Shown: piece by piece, positions 12,101-22,099 of the stretch
How the letters are laid out: each line of letters opens with the position of its first letter
How positions within the stretch are numbered: position 1 is the first letter of the stretch
Assembly: GCA_963556495.2 (NCBI GenBank)
Contig: OY747723.1
Location: forward strand, 10,944,501 to 11,008,500
Direction of reading: 5' to 3'
DNA length: 64,000 nucleotides
DNA from: Valencia hispanica
Taxonomy: Eukaryota; Chordata; Actinopteri; Cyprinodontiformes; Valenciidae
Translations under genes and position numbers: made by a program
Notes under the pieces: generated by a model
The model's database searches: none
What the model was told of the DNA's origin: nothing
What the model saw: the letters and a program-made list of their open reading frames with translations, nothing else

Positions 12101-15100
12101 TGTCTCGCAGTGCTGCGAGTTGGGTCTGCCTGGATGGAAGCTCGTCCGCGTAAGGGACTTTCAGTTCTGCCTCAGCTGCCACGTGAGCCAATCGAACCTG
12201 GATGAGACACATATGGAACTGCAGTTCAACCACGGTGACTGCTTTCATCTCTTAAACAGTGACCTGTATTATATAGACAATGGAAATAAAGGTAAGAAGA
12301 TAGAGCAACACTTTGCTTGAAATGCTCTGAAAGATTATAAGCACACTGCAGGTACATTATTCTGGCATTATAATCAGCCCATGAACTGACATGTGATGTA
12401 ATGCATAATGACTTGCATTCATTTTCATACATTATGAATTAGTTTTGGTTCCGTAATGAGATTACTTCAGTGAGTGAGTTTCTGAACAGCACAAATCTTA
12501 CTCCTCAGCGAGTGGTAAAAGTTTGTTAACCTTCGGGTTTAGTACTAACTTCAGCTAAATATTTTCAGGAGCTTTGGATCAGAGCTAAAAATTTGCTTCA
12601 GTGAAATCTTCAACTGTAGGATGTTGGTGAGGTGGTGAGTTTGTTCTCAATACATTTCCCTCAAACAGCTCTTTTCAGTTTAAGTCAGGATGTTGACCTT
12701 CAAATCATAAACTTAAGACTGTCTTTAGGATCTGTTAAAATAATCCATATTTCCATTTTCCAAGTAACGCATTAAGCTGCAAAACAGGGCCATACCATGC
12801 TCCCACCACCACCATGGACCAGAGAATAGTTTGGATTCCTTTGCCCAAGTACGCACCAGTAATGCAGAACACATTCAGAACGAAGAATTGGTTGTCCCAA
12901 GTGAGACAAAAAACTGGAAGAACAGGCCCACACCATGATACCACCACCAATCACACCAAGTTGGTTAGAAATATAGGTTTGCTTTCACCAGTCTTCTTAG
13001 TTAAACATCAAACTTGTGTTCTGCTCTTGTTTTTCTACAAAATATTTGGAGTAATTAAGTCAGGCTACGTGTAGTGTCCTTGTGGACTTCCTGAGAGGAC
13101 CATAGGCTTTCATTGTCTGATTAACTGCCTTGAAGATCAGGGGCTTCCAACTGGGATGTGTTGGGGGAAGACTTGGTGCCAGGATCGATACCTATTGATT
13201 GTCTATAACAAATACCAGAGCTGACTTGGTATATCCATCCATCCATCCATCCATTACCGTCCATCCTCTGTAGGGTTGCGGGGAGGCTGGTGCCTATCTC
13301 CAGCATTCATCGGGAGAGAGGCAGAGTACACCCTGGACAGGTTGCTAGTCCATGGCAGGACTAGGTATAATTAAAAGTTATGTTTGTTTATAGTGCAGGT
13401 TGGACTCATTTAGGGGAACACTTTGTTTGTTCATGAACAAGACCTCTAACCATGGCTGTAAAGAGGACAGTGTCTGATTTTGTCTTATCTATAGTAATGA
13501 GAGCGTTACTCCACTCTGTTGTGGAGAAGGAACTGAGCCAAAAAACAACGCTCTCAATTAATTGGCCAAGTCATGGACATGAGTTCATGGTGGAACAAAC
13601 AAATCCAAAAAATAAGCTGTTATCCAGAGGTTTAGAGTAGTGCCACTGCTCTTTCATGTTAATGGATGGACTTCCAGCCTGATCTACTCAACATAAAAGT
13701 TCAAATACTTTTATCAGTCAGATGGGTTTTATTGCATAAAATATATGTTACACTGTATGCTACAAGTTTATATAATTTCGGAATAGATTATAGCTGACTG
13801 ACTACAACTGAATGTTATTAACAACTCATATCAGGTATAAAAATAAAATAAGAGAGTAAATCCTGATGGATTTCTAGATGGAATGAACAAAAAAATAATG
13901 AAGTTAAATTATTACATTTGGTATAAAGAGACCTTTATGTGCTTATAATTTGTTCCAAGAGATTCAGTGAGCAAGTGAAATGTTGCTGAAGAAACACCCA
14001 ACACAGTCAAGATTAGATTAGTGACAAAGAAAAGTTAGGAAAGTGCAGAGGGGTAACTTTGTGGCTGCTCCACCATGCTGCTTGCTTTCACACATTCCAG
14101 AATCTGAACACCGCTGTTTGATTAGCCAGATAATTAATTTAAAGAAACAATCACAGCTACAGTAGAAGAATTTCACCTTTAATGAAATATTTATTCAGCT
14201 TTCTTTTTAGCAGCTCAGGCTAAATGATTGCATCAAGCTGCTTTGTAGCCACCGTGTCATTTGACTTGCAAATAATGGCGGGCGTTTGTAATTTAGGTCT
14301 TGACTATGATATAATCATTGTCTCTTTTCGCAGATGCTCAGCCACAGAATGAAGCACCAGCACAGGTAATCAGGTTAAGTCGGAGGACAACGCGGCGAAG
14401 GTAATAGCCAATCGGACCGCTTTGAAAACTTCCCTGAGCCCCATGGCCCGACTGAAGGAGACAAGACGGACATTCAGCTCATCAGCAGTGAAATTGCAGG
14501 GATTAGACGGCATGCATGATTACAAACTATTTATTAAATCATCTGATTTCATCAGGGTGGACTTCTTGCTTACCAATCCAGGCTTGGTGGAGAGAACCGC
14601 GATGGCCAAGAGAGGACATTATCCCATGGGACACAAAACAGAAGTTCAGGTTAGGTTTGAGGTGACCAATAAAGTCTGGCATCTGAAGTTATATCTCACA
14701 TCTAAAGTAAGCTGAGCAGCCCCTGGTGCTGTTGCTCTCCCCATTGGATTACTTGTATCCCCACAAAGATGTGGTTGTCTTGGGCTTCTAAATCTAATAC
14801 TTGCAAAAGTGTTCATACTGCTTTAACTTTTCACATTTTGTGACAAACCTTCTATGTATTTTTAATTGAGATTTTATCTGACAAGATTTAGCTGAACACA
14901 CCATCTGTTAGAGATGTTTGTATTTGAGAAAACTTTGTCATACTTTTAATTTTACTACAAAAATTACTCTCACCATTCAAATTCTAAAAATCGATACATT
15001 GCTTTTGAATATTAATACGATAATACGATTAATACGACAGAAAATATCAAATATATCAGCTTATCAATATTTTCTTACATCTCTACTATATGTAGCTCAA

Positions 15101-15825
15101 AAAATGTTGGTGGCACCATCAGCCTGTGGGGAATTAAAATTTTATGATTTTTTATTTATTTATTTGCATTCAGCCCACTGAGTCAATACTTTTTGAAACC
15201 ACTTTTTGCTTTGCACAGTTTCTCACCTGGATATAGGTCTAGACTTTGGCTAGCCTGTTCTAACACATGAAAAAGCATTGATCTAAACCTTTCCATAGGA
15301 AAAATAATTTACTTTTTTTTTTTAAAGAAAAGAATTTACTTTTTTTATAGAAAAAAGAATTTACTATTCAATTCAGAGTATGTTGGTTTCTGCAATAAAG
15401 TCCAATTGAAATATGTTGGAGTTTTTGGTTGTAATGTGACAAAATGTGGAAACCTTCAAGGGATAAAAATACTAAGGCAGTGCAAGCTTGGTGCTATAAA
15501 AACAAGTGTACACTCGCACACTAAGCTCGCTGGTGATAAATTCCTGACCTTTACTTTGAAAGGCTAAACAGAGCGAGTGCAGAAGGAGTTCCTAAAACAA
15601 AGCAACAAACTTAGGGTAGGGCAAACACATTCCATAATCCAGACTGAACTTGCCCTGCTGCCTTCTTTATAGAGAGAAAACATCCCTCTCCAAGGTAAAG
15701 AGGCAAAAAGAACAGAGGCTCACCTGTGTCCTCCTGTACTCCATCAGCTGTGACAGGCCAAAAGCCGCTACGACCGCCCCACCTCCTACCAGCGCTGACC
15801 GTCTCAGGGCTCTTCTGAATGCCAT
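2953..15825 (-). CDS. gpd2: Glycerol-3-phosphate dehydrogenase, mitochondrial (FAD-linked), N-terminal 492 residues
   Basis: The enzyme oxidises sn-glycerol-3-phosphate to dihydroxyacetone phosphate on the outer face of the inner mitochondrial membrane and passes electrons through FAD to ubiquinone (glycerol-phosphate shuttle). Coding exons in transcript order are 15825-15724, 12197-12026, 11923-11799, 11711-11614, 11537-11374, 4447-4283, 4192-4048, 3607-3414, 3341-3207 and 3128-2953. All have AG/GT borders, and phases join without a frame break into 492 residues that I recognise as collinear with vertebrate GPD2. Residues 1-34 look like a mitochondrial leader with a membrane segment. The FAD Rossmann motif GGGATG is at 76-81. 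The family is about 725 residues, so the C-terminal part, with its calcium-binding EF-hands, is off the left edge. Intron 5 spans 6.9 kb. No stop or frameshift is seen, so the gene is probably functional. Confidence 0.95.
3207..3341 (-). CDS. gpd2: gpd2 coding exon 9
   Basis: Residues 389-433. It contains [19 protein letters not shown] and [10 protein letters not shown]. It is 135 bases long, and the phase joins exon 10 to rebuild the conserved GGKWTTYR motif across the junction. Confidence 0.95.
3414..3607 (-). CDS. gpd2: gpd2 coding exon 8
   Basis: Residues 324-388. It reads [20 protein letters not shown], then [15 protein letters not shown], then [17 protein letters not shown]. The acceptor is TTTCATCCAG and the donor is AAG|GTACTG. 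Confidence 0.95.
4048..4192 (-). CDS. gpd2: gpd2 coding exon 7
   Basis: Residues 276-323 plus two bases. It contains [20 protein letters not shown] and [15 protein letters not shown]. The core NATGPF motif near residue 287 is typical of this FAD family. Confidence 0.95.
4283..4447 (-). CDS. gpd2: gpd2 coding exon 6
   Basis: Residues 221-275. It carries the strongly conserved [14 protein letters not shown] block of the FAD-dependent oxidoreductase core. The phase-1 junctions fit both neighbouring exons. Confidence 0.95.
4590..4965. repeat. Degenerate (ATCC)n microsatellite
   Basis: The array is purest at 4618-4660 and decays into interrupted ccatc/tccgt words to about 4965. It lies in gpd2 intron 5. 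Any apparent reading frame here simply translates the repeat. Confidence 0.85.
5062..5365 (+). repeat. Dispersed repeat family A, internally deleted copy
   Basis: This copy shares the segments around 'cttttcttgtaaagtgcc' and 'gatgacatctgttgtgaatc', and the tail rich in 'ttgaa', with the longer copies at 39634-40135 and 43683-44170. The middle part, between tggcagat and the stretch gctgggattcc, is missing here. The family resembles a short interspersed element or LINE 3' end; its class is not assigned. Confidence 0.7.
5663..7653. mobile_element. hAT-like element, host of a nested insertion
   Basis: The left terminus taggggtgtaactgtac mirrors the right terminus (tgttacaaccctag, read in reverse complement). 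The flanking octamers gtaatgac (5655-5662) and gtagtggc (7654-7661) match at six of eight positions, as expected for an aged 8-bp hAT target duplication. Internal text such as 'atggttctgtacgtattt' is typical of a common fish hAT family. Excluding the nested element it is about 745 bp, with no transposase, so it is non-autonomous. Confidence 0.7.
6310..7554. mobile_element. Nested TIR element (AAAGGAGTCAT ends)
   Basis: It lies wholly inside the hAT-like element. The left end aaaggagtcataacct matches the reverse complement of the right end (aaaggagtcatgacct) with one mismatch. The flanks aatgtgtt (6302-6309) and aaggtgtt (7555-7562) match at seven of eight positions, which again suggests a hAT-type 8-bp duplication. 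On the minus strand, an ATG near 6740 opens a short frame ([18 protein letters not shown]) that ends in a donor-like GGTAAGG. It may be a leftover transposase exon; I do not recognise it. Confidence 0.65.
7660..8330 (+). mobile_element. Decayed Tc1-like transposon fragment
   Basis: The text around 7735-7780 (agcacagtggtggaggtttg) is the degenerate KHGGGG segment of a Tc1 transposase. It is followed by collapsed remnants around 8090-8310 (ggtcattaacaggacaatc, the QQDND region; gtctagacctcaacctgac, the SPDLN region). There are many stops and deletions, so it is not coding. Confidence 0.6.
8350..9395. other. Intronic stretch, nothing recognised
   Basis: This is part of gpd2 intron 5. I saw no splice-bounded exon and no recognisable repeat ends. 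Open frames across 8592-9061 lack family resemblance and overlap each other in different frames. Confidence 0.5.
9395..9605 (+). repeat. Second copy of an internal hAT-element segment
   Basis: This segment is a diverged duplicate of 5745-5935 (shared words include ttccttcctttcaatt and ggagatttgatt, followed by taataaaatagta). The same orientation and order make it a fragment of the hAT-like family found at 5663-7653. Confidence 0.6.
9607..9870. repeat. LINE 3'-end-like dispersed repeat with ATCC head
   Basis: An ATCC run leads into ctggtgcctatctccagca, then accctggacaggtcgccag and cagtcatgtttttggaatg. This is a very common fish repeat. A shorter copy is at 13228-13365. The ATCC/GGAT terminus suggests a LINE 3' end. 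Confidence 0.65.
9930..10440 (-). mobile_element. Decayed Tc1-like transposon fragment
   Basis: On the minus strand it parallels the C-terminal half of the Tc1 copy at 25758-27241 (shared words 'ggccccattcatcctttcc' and 'cccccatgcttcacagt'). The end-proximal segment gagttcaaacaggtgccatt is also shared, so this is an internally deleted copy. Stops and indels abolish coding. Confidence 0.7.
10914..10984. repeat. (GGAT)n microsatellite, about 17 units
   Basis: An uninterrupted GGAT array of about 71 bases in gpd2 intron 5. It is a likely length-variable marker and is not coding. Confidence 0.95.
10985..11340 (+). mobile_element. Tc1-like fragment
   Basis: The segment cagtgaaacattgtggtggt followed by gacgcatcatgc is a decayed V-K-H-G-G-G-x-I-M region of Tc1 transposase. 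Later text (cagagagactccagtgtta and aatctgacagaaaacctg) resembles the downstream SPDLNPIE part. It lies immediately upstream of exon 5's donor side within the intron. Confidence 0.5.
11374..11537 (-). CDS. gpd2: gpd2 coding exon 5
   Basis: Residues 166-220 plus one base. It reads [19 protein letters not shown] through [11 protein letters not shown]. The following 6.9-kb intron (4448-11373) is packed with repeats. Confidence 0.94.
11614..11711 (-). CDS. gpd2: gpd2 coding exon 4
   Basis: Residues 134-165 plus two bases. It reads [20 protein letters not shown] and then [12 protein letters not shown], matching the vertebrate GPD2 exon. The donor is AA|GTAAGAG. Confidence 0.94.
11799..11923 (-). 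CDS. gpd2: gpd2 coding exon 3
   Basis: Residues 92-133. It contains the highly conserved [16 protein letters not shown] segment that lines the FAD and substrate site in the GlpD/GPD2 family. It ends at a complete codon (Q133) before GT. Confidence 0.95.
12026..12197 (-). CDS. gpd2: gpd2 coding exon 2 (FAD Rossmann motif)
   Basis: Residues 35-91 plus one base. It contains the dinucleotide-binding motif [18 protein letters not shown] (about 74-91), which holds the FAD ADP moiety. The first part ([11 protein letters not shown]...) is the variable linker after the membrane segment. Confidence 0.95.
12735..12960 (-). mobile_element. Tandemly doubled Tc1 scrap
   Basis: Two nearby minus-strand copies of the Tc1 GGGG.I/MVW.C-type segment (accatgctcccaccaccacc and accatgataccaccaccaat) lie about 130 bases apart. 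They are probably two fragments or a local duplication of an old Tc1 copy. Not coding. Confidence 0.45.
13228..13365. repeat. LINE 3'-end-like repeat, short copy
   Basis: Five ATCC units are followed by the same 'ctggtgcctatctccagca' and 'accctggacaggtt' words as 9607-9870. The copy breaks off after gtccatggcagg. Confidence 0.65.
13370..14795. other. gpd2 intron 1 stretch, nothing recognised
   Basis: AT-rich intronic DNA. A 97-codon plus-strand frame at 14422-14715 has no recognisable domain and no splice context, so it is not called a gene. Confidence 0.45.
14800..15485. mobile_element. Tc1/mariner-type MITE (decayed)
   Basis: The left end (aacttttcacattttgtgac) and the reverse complement of the right end (ggtttccacattttgtcac) are diverged inverted repeats. 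They have the 'cagtgccttgc...cacattttgtcac' look of fish Tc1 termini. The interior has no transposase. Confidence 0.5.
15724..15825 (-). CDS. gpd2: gpd2 coding exon 1 (residues 1-34)
   Basis: The exon begins upstream at 15830, after an acceptor (CTTCCACTACAG), so only five bases of 5'UTR precede the ATG at 15825. A separate noncoding exon must therefore lie upstream. It encodes an Arg-rich start (MAFRRALRR) followed by a Gly/Ala/Val-rich hydrophobic stretch, as expected for an inner-membrane leader. The donor CAG|GTGAG is strong. Confidence 0.93.
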
Positions 15826-16139
15826 GAGCCCTGTAGTGGAAGCAAGACGATGGGGTTAGAAGAAGAGTTAGAGTCAGACAGACAAACTTGAGACCCCTCT
15901 GTTAGTAACACAAAACAACCCAAGAGATGCAAACTTTCATCTTTTAAGAGTCCACTAATGTTCTCTTGTTGTTTAAATGCTGGTTGAACGCTAGTAACTG
16001 GTGAAGGAAGTCCAGTAAAACCGCCAGAACCTCAAATGACACATTAAGAATGTTTCTGATATAAAAGCAGCATCGGGCCAGTAACAGTCTAGAAAAGGTT
16101 AGAATTCAGTGGGAGTATTTTCCCTCTCTGGGTCAGTAT

Positions 16140-16400
16140 GAGAAAAGAAAAATCCACAAATCCCCCATTCCGTCCATCATTCCATTCATTCAGCCATCCA
16201 ACCATCCATCAGTCCATCCAACCAACCAACCATTCAGAGTCCATCCATCAATCTATCCACCCATTTGTCCATTACATCCATGCATCCATCTATCATCCCT
16301 CCTATCCATCTCTCCATCCATCCATCCATCCATCCATCCATAATTTCATCAAAAGTCCATCAATTCATTATCTCTCTATTGATCAGTGCATCCATCCGTC
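16140..16400. repeat. Degenerate (ATCC)n microsatellite
   Basis: Interrupted ccatcc/tcatcc words, purest at about 16311-16340. It lies in the intron upstream of gpd2 coding exon 1. Confidence 0.85.
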
Positions 16401-16479
16401 ATTTCAACAAAAGTTTGAGATGGTAGCTTCTAAAAACTGTAGTTACAGCTTGCCCACAAAAAAAACAAAACTAAAAAGT

Positions 16480-17433
16480 TAGAAAATTATTCCCTGAAAC
16501 TAATCAGTCACTTTCCATGTTTTCATACAGATCCAGTGAGCCTTAACAAGCAGAGGATGACGACCGGGCTGCTGGGCACGGCATGGACCTCAACTCCCAG
16601 CAGGGCGAGGCCTGAAATGATTTGCATAGCTGCTGTAATGCAGTTAGGATGCAGGTTTCAAGGGAACGCCACACACAGAGGCAGATTCTGATGCATTTTA
16701 ATAAACACAGTCACAGATGGCTCAAAATGTCAGGGAGCAGGCTGTTGAAACTTATGACTTAGTACAAGCAAGCGGAATTGGACTGTGCCACTTATACCTC
16801 ATTCAATATTTTCTTATGCTGTTTCAGCATTTAACTTTTAAAAAAAAGTTAGGCTTATGTTTTGTTTTAACAGGACATATTTAATGCCACGATGCTGGGT
16901 TGTTTTGGGGTTTTGTTAATGTTAGGACTCTAGATTCTTTGTTTCTATTTTGGGTTTTCATTTGTGCTTTTGTTATATTTATTTACTTCAGTCTCATCTT
17001 TTGTAGGTTATTCCTCTGTTAGTTTTGTTGTGTTTTGTTTTTCACCTTTAGGATTACTGTTCTGTGATTTGGGTTCTACTTAGTGTTTATATCTTTATAT
17101 TTTCCTTTTATGTTTTACCTCCTTTCATGTCTTACCCTTATGGTAGGTGTCTAAACTTTGAGTTTCTCTTGTGCTTTTGTGTTGTTTCTTATGTATTTAC
17201 TTAGATCTTATCGAAGCTACGCCTCTGTGCCAGTTTTCTTCTTACTTATACGTTTTGGATTATTCATTGATTAGATCTTCGTTTGTTTTATGTTTCAGTC
17301 TTTTTTCCCTTCTCTATACTGTTTATTTCCTCCCTGCCATTTTTGCCTCCTTCCCAGCTGCAATTCACCTTTGTCTGCTCACTCACCCACCTGCATCTGG
17401 TTCCTTTGTCATTTCCCACTCAACCCTTAGTAT
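16480..17433. other. Intronic T-rich stretch, nothing recognised
   Basis: It is part of the long gpd2 intron between the noncoding exon and coding exon 1. It is pyrimidine-rich (about 16850-17430). No exon or repeat ends were recognised. Confidence 0.45.
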
Positions 17434-18400
17434 TTAAAGAGTAACTTAACCCAAAAACAAGTTTTTTTGGCTTCTAAACTGTATAAATGGGTCTTTACCA
17501 ATGCAGGCTTTCAGTTTCTGGGGATTGTTTTACATTTTGGTGTAAACTTGTTTAATTCTACACTTTTTGGTCTAAACACATCTTAGTGCTGCCCTCTTAG
17601 GGTTGAACTGTGGCTACTGCATTTGAATTTTGTGATTGGTGGAGAGCGGTACATCTCTACTTCACAGGCATTGACTATGTCACAGCAGCCATGGTCTCAC
17701 AGACACGCCCCGTGGGTTTGGGTATAAAACTATCAGACATATTCCGCCCCCCCCGTGGCGAGTTTGGAGTTGGATTGCGTTTTTCAGGTTACCATTATTA
17801 TCACATTAGCACTTAGTTAGCATAGCTAACATACTGTTTGAACGTTAGCCTATGTTTGCATTACCACTCAGAGACTGGTCTCCTCCTGTCTCTCTCTCCC
17901 TCAGCAGCAGCACCAGCCTCGGGCAGCGCTGACTCAGCGCCCCGAGCCAGCGGCTCGAATTGATATGGCTCACGGCCGCTGAGCTCCATAAAGCCTCCCT
18001 CTACTCCTCTATCTCTGGTGACGACGGAGGAGATCCGCTGGTTCAGGGCGCCGAGCCAGCGCCGCCCGAGCTCGATGCTGCTGAGGCAGAGGGAGACTGG
18101 AGGAGTCCAGTCTCTGAGTGGTAGTGCTAACATAGGCTAACGTTCAAAACAGATGAATGTTGATCAGATCGATCAGTCGCAAAACTGCCAACGTCGCTTT
18201 GGTCACTGTCCATGTTTCAGTGTCAGATTAAGCTAGCTGTCACTGTCCTCCTGAACACACCCCCACGTTCCCCCCTCCGCTCATCTTCCAAACTTGGCCA
18301 TACCCCTCCGCTCTTCCTGGCACTGCCCACTTTGTAGAGTTTTTTTAATGTTGTCTGGGGGCGGGGTTATGATTTTTCAGGGGGTTCAATTACACTTTAA
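17434..18400. mobile_element. Foldback TIR element with long inner inverted repeat
   Basis: The outer termini are ttaaagagtaacttaaccc and, read in reverse complement from the right, ttaaagtgtaattgaaccc. Inside, 17839-17930 and about 18057-18146 are inverted copies roughly 90 bases long at about 85-90% identity by eye (shared taccactcagagactgg). They are separated by about 125 bases of GC-rich DNA. A transcript crossing it could fold into a long hairpin. No transposase. Target duplication not resolved. Confidence 0.7.
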
Positions 18401-18753
18401 GCAGCTCACTTTCTGGATTCTCTGTCTTCCTACCCTCATAACACCATCACTTCTGAGTGCTGAGTGTTTCTTGTAAGTCTGCCCTAACTTCATTAAATCC
18501 ATTTTCATCATACTTGTCTGCATTTGGGTTCTTAATCCTCAACACCATGACATTTAGAGCCCCATAAACCGATTGATAAACTCTAAAAGAGTTCTCATGC
18601 ATCTTCATTTAAACAGTTTAGGTAAATGAATGTTGTTTTCAACATTTTACAGGAATCAGTTTTTAGCTTTGTACTCATGACAACTGTAATCTACAAAAAC
18701 AACATTTCTACAGACCACACACGCACGTCTAAAGATCTGAAAACATGCTTATC

Positions 18754-21700
18754 CATCCATCCATCCATCCATCCATTTTCTTCCGCTTATCCGGGGTCGG
18801 GTCGCGGGGGCAGCAGCTTAAACAAGGACACCCAAACTTCTCTCTCCCCAGCCACTTGTTCCAGCTCCTCGGGAGGAATCCCAAGGCGCTCCCAGCCGAG
18901 AAACATAGTCCCTCCAGCGTGTCCTGGGGCTTCCCCTGGGCCTCCTCCCGGTGGGACGTGCCTGAAACATCTCACCAGGGAGGTGTCCAGGGGGCATCCT
19001 GACCAGATGCCCGAGCCAACTCAACTGACTCCTCTCGATGTGGAGGAGCAGCGGCTCTACTCCCCCTCCAGCTGACTGAGCTTCTCACCCTATCTCTAAG
19101 GGAGAGCCCGGACACCCTACGTAGGAAACTCATTTCAGCAGCTTGTATCCGTGATCTCGTTCTTTCGGTCACCACCCAGAGTTCGTGACCATAGATGAGG
19201 GTAGGAACGTAGATCGACCGGTAAATTGAGAGCTTTGCCTTTCGGCGCAGCTCTCTCTTCACTATGACAGGCCGGTAAAGCGCCCACATAACTGCAGATG
19301 CCCTACCAATCAGTCTATCGATCTCCCACTCCATTTTTCCCTCATTCGTGAACAAGACCCCCAGATACTTAAACTCCTCCACTTGGGGAAGGACTTCATC
19401 CCCAACCCGAAGAAGGCACCCCACCCTTTTCCGGCTCAAGACCATGGCCTCGGATTTAGAGGTGCTGATTCCCATCCCAGCCGCTTCACACTCTGCTGCG
19501 AACCGCTCCAGCAAAAGCTGTAGATCACATTCTGATGAAGCCAACAGGACCACGTCATCTGCAAAAAGCAGAGACCCGATCCTGAGGCCACCGAAACGGA
19601 TCCCCTCAGCACCTTGGCTGCGCCTACAAATCCTGTCCATGAAAGTTATGAACAGGATCGGTGACAAAGGGCAACCTTGGCGGAGTCCAACTCTCACCGG
19701 AAACAAGCCCGACTTCCTGCCGGCAATGCGAACCAAACTCTAGCACTGGTCGTACAGGGACCTAACAGCCCGTATCAAGGGGCCCGGTACCCCATACTCC
19801 CGGAGCACCCCCCACAGGGCCCCCCGAGGGACACGGTCGAACATCTTCTCCAAGTCCACAAAACACATGTAGACCGGTTGGGCGAACTCCCACGCACCCT
19901 CCAGGTCCCTGCTGAGGGTGTAGAGCTGGTCCAGTGTTCCACGGCCAGGACGAAGACCTCATTGTTCCTCCTGGATCCGAGGTTCAACTATCCGTCGGAA
20001 CCTCCTCTCCAAAACCCCTGAATAGACCTTACCAGGGAGGCTCAGAAGTGTGATCCCCATGTAGTTGGAACACACTCTGTGGTCCCCCTTTTTAAACAGG
20101 GGGACCACCACCCCGGTCTGCCATTCCAAGGGAACTGCCCCTGATGTCCACACAATATTGCAGAGCCGCGTTAACCAACACAGCCCCACAACATCCAGGG
20201 CCCTGAGGAACTCCGGCCGAATCTCATCCACCCCCGGAGCCTTGCCACCGAGGAGCTTTTTAACAACCTCGGTGACCTCAGCACCAGGGATTGGAGAGCC
20301 AGACCCAAAGTCCCCAAACCCTGCTTCCAGATTGGAAGGCGTGCTGGTGGGATTGAGGAGGTCTTCGAAGTATTCCATCCACCGACCCAAAACGTCCCGC
20401 ATCGAGGTCAGCAGCACACCATCCCCACTGTAAACAGTGTTGGTGGCAGACCGCTTCCCCCCCTTGAGAGGCAGGATGGTGGACCAGAATCGCTTCGAAG
20501 CCGTATGGAAGTCGTTCTCCATGGTCTCTCCAAACTCCTCCCACGCCCGAGTTTTTGCCTCTGCGACCAATCCGAGCCGCACTCCGCTTGGCCTGCCGGT
20601 ACCTATCAGCTGCTTCAGGGGTCCCACAAGCCAAAAAGGCCCGATATGACTCCTTCCTCAGCCTGACAGCATCCCTTACCGCTGGTGTCCACCAGCAGGT
20701 TCGGGGATTGCCGCCGCGACAGGCACCGACCACCTTGCGGCCACAGCTCCGGTCAGCCGCCTCGACAATGGAGGCGCGGAACATGGTCCACTCGGACTCA
20801 ATGTCCCCTGCCTCCCCCGGGACGTGTTCGAAGTTCTGCCGGATGTGTGAGTTGAAGCTCCTTCTGACAGGAGACTCTGCCAGACGTTCCCAGCAGACCC
20901 TCACAACACGTTTGGGCCTTCCAGGTCTGTCTGGCGTCCTTCCCCACCATCGGAGCCAACTCATCACCAGGTAGTGGTCAGTGGACAGCTCAGCCCCTCT
21001 CTTCACCCGAGTGTCCAGAACATGCGGCCGCAGATCAGATGAGACGACAACCAAGTCGATCATCGAGCCACGGCCAAGGGTGTCCTGGTGCCAAGTGCAC
21101 ATATGGACACCTTTATGCCTGAACATGGTGTTTGTTATGGACAATCCATGACGAGCACAGAAGTACAATAACAAGACACCACTCAGGTTCAGATCATGGG
21201 GGCCATTCCGCCCAACCACACCCCTCCAGGTCTCACTGTCATTGCCCACGTGAGCGTTGAAGTCCCCCAGCAGAACAAGGGAGTCCCCGGGAGGAGCACT
21301 CTCCAGCACCCCCTCCAAAGACTCCAAAAAGGGTGGGTAATCTGATCTGCCGTTTGGTGCGTAAGCACAAACAACAGTCAGGACCTGTCCCCCCACCCGT
21401 AGGCGGAGGGAGGCTACCCTCTCGTTCACCGGGGTAAACCCCAACGTACAGGCGCCGAGATGGGGGGCAACAAGTATGCCCACCCCAGCTCGGCGCTTCT
21501 CAACGGGGGCAACTCTAGAGTGGAAGAGAGTCCAACCCCTCTTGAGGAGACGGGTTCCAGAGCCAGAGCAGTGTGGCGAGGTGAGTACGACAATTTCCAG
21601 TCGAAACCTCTCAACCTCGCACACCACCTCTCTGGTGGGAAAGGAGCCGGAGCTGAAGTTCCACATCCCGAGAGCCAGCGTCTGTAGCCGAGGATCGGAA

Positions 21701-22099
21701 CGCCAAGGTCCCCCCCTTCGTCCGCCGCCCATCCTACACAGCACCCGACCCCTATGGCCCCTCCCACAGGTGGTGAGCTCATGGGAAGGGGGACCCATGT
21801 AACCTCTTCGGGCTAAGCCCGGCCGGGCCCCATGGGTAGAGGCCCGGCCACCAGGCGCTCGCCAACGTGCCCCGCCTCCAGAGGGGGGCCCCGGTGACCC
21901 GCGTCCGGGCGAGGGAACACTGAATCCAATTTTTTTTCCCATCATAAGGGTCGTTTGGGCTGCACTTTGTCTGATCCCTCACCTAGGACCAAATTGCCAT
22001 GGGTAACCCTACCAGGAGCAAAAGCCCCCGACAACAAAGCTCCTAGGATCATTGGGACACTCAAACCCCTCCACCACGATAAGGTGGCAGCCCAGGGAG
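18754..22099 (-). mobile_element. Rex3 (RTE-clade) non-LTR retrotransposon, apparently full length
   Basis: A 3.35-kb LINE is inserted in gpd2 intron sense to the gene. It is bounded by a perfect 15-bp target duplication, gaaaacatgcttatc, at 18739-18753 and 22100-22114. Its 3' end (low coordinates) finishes in a short GGAT array, as reported for Rex3. RT-region words at 19659 (cggtgacaaagggcaacc) and 20104-20123 (accaccaccccggtctgcca) match the conserved segments used in published Rex3 surveys, as I recall them. The coding frame is broken (see the ORF entry), so it is immobile on its own. Confidence 0.9.
18972..21945 (-). pseudogene. Rex3 endonuclease-reverse transcriptase ORF, disrupted
   Basis: The polyprotein has an N-terminal AP-type endonuclease, which nicks target DNA, and then a reverse transcriptase for target-primed integration. 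Endonuclease motifs visible are [21 protein letters not shown] and STDHYLV. The RT shows GLRQGCPLSP and the catalytic LLFADDV (FADD at about 19554-19565, a variant of the usual YADD). The reading frame shifts once near 20560-20580, between 'AKRSAAR' and 'AEAKTRAW'. A TGA at 19956-19958 interrupts the RT after EEQ. These are the two clear lesions, so the copy is fairly young but dead. Confidence 0.85.

Noticed and set aside
14422..14715. 97-codon plus-strand frame in gpd2 intron
   Set aside because: No recognisable family, opposite to the host gene, no promoter or splice support.
17861..18133. 90-codon minus-strand frame in the foldback element
   Set aside because: It spans both inverted arms and is explained by their GC-rich composition; no family resemblance.
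19348..20649. Several plus-strand open frames of 70-139 codons across the Rex3 element
   Set aside because: They are antisense shadows of the reverse transcriptase and endonuclease frame, kept open by its GC-rich codons.
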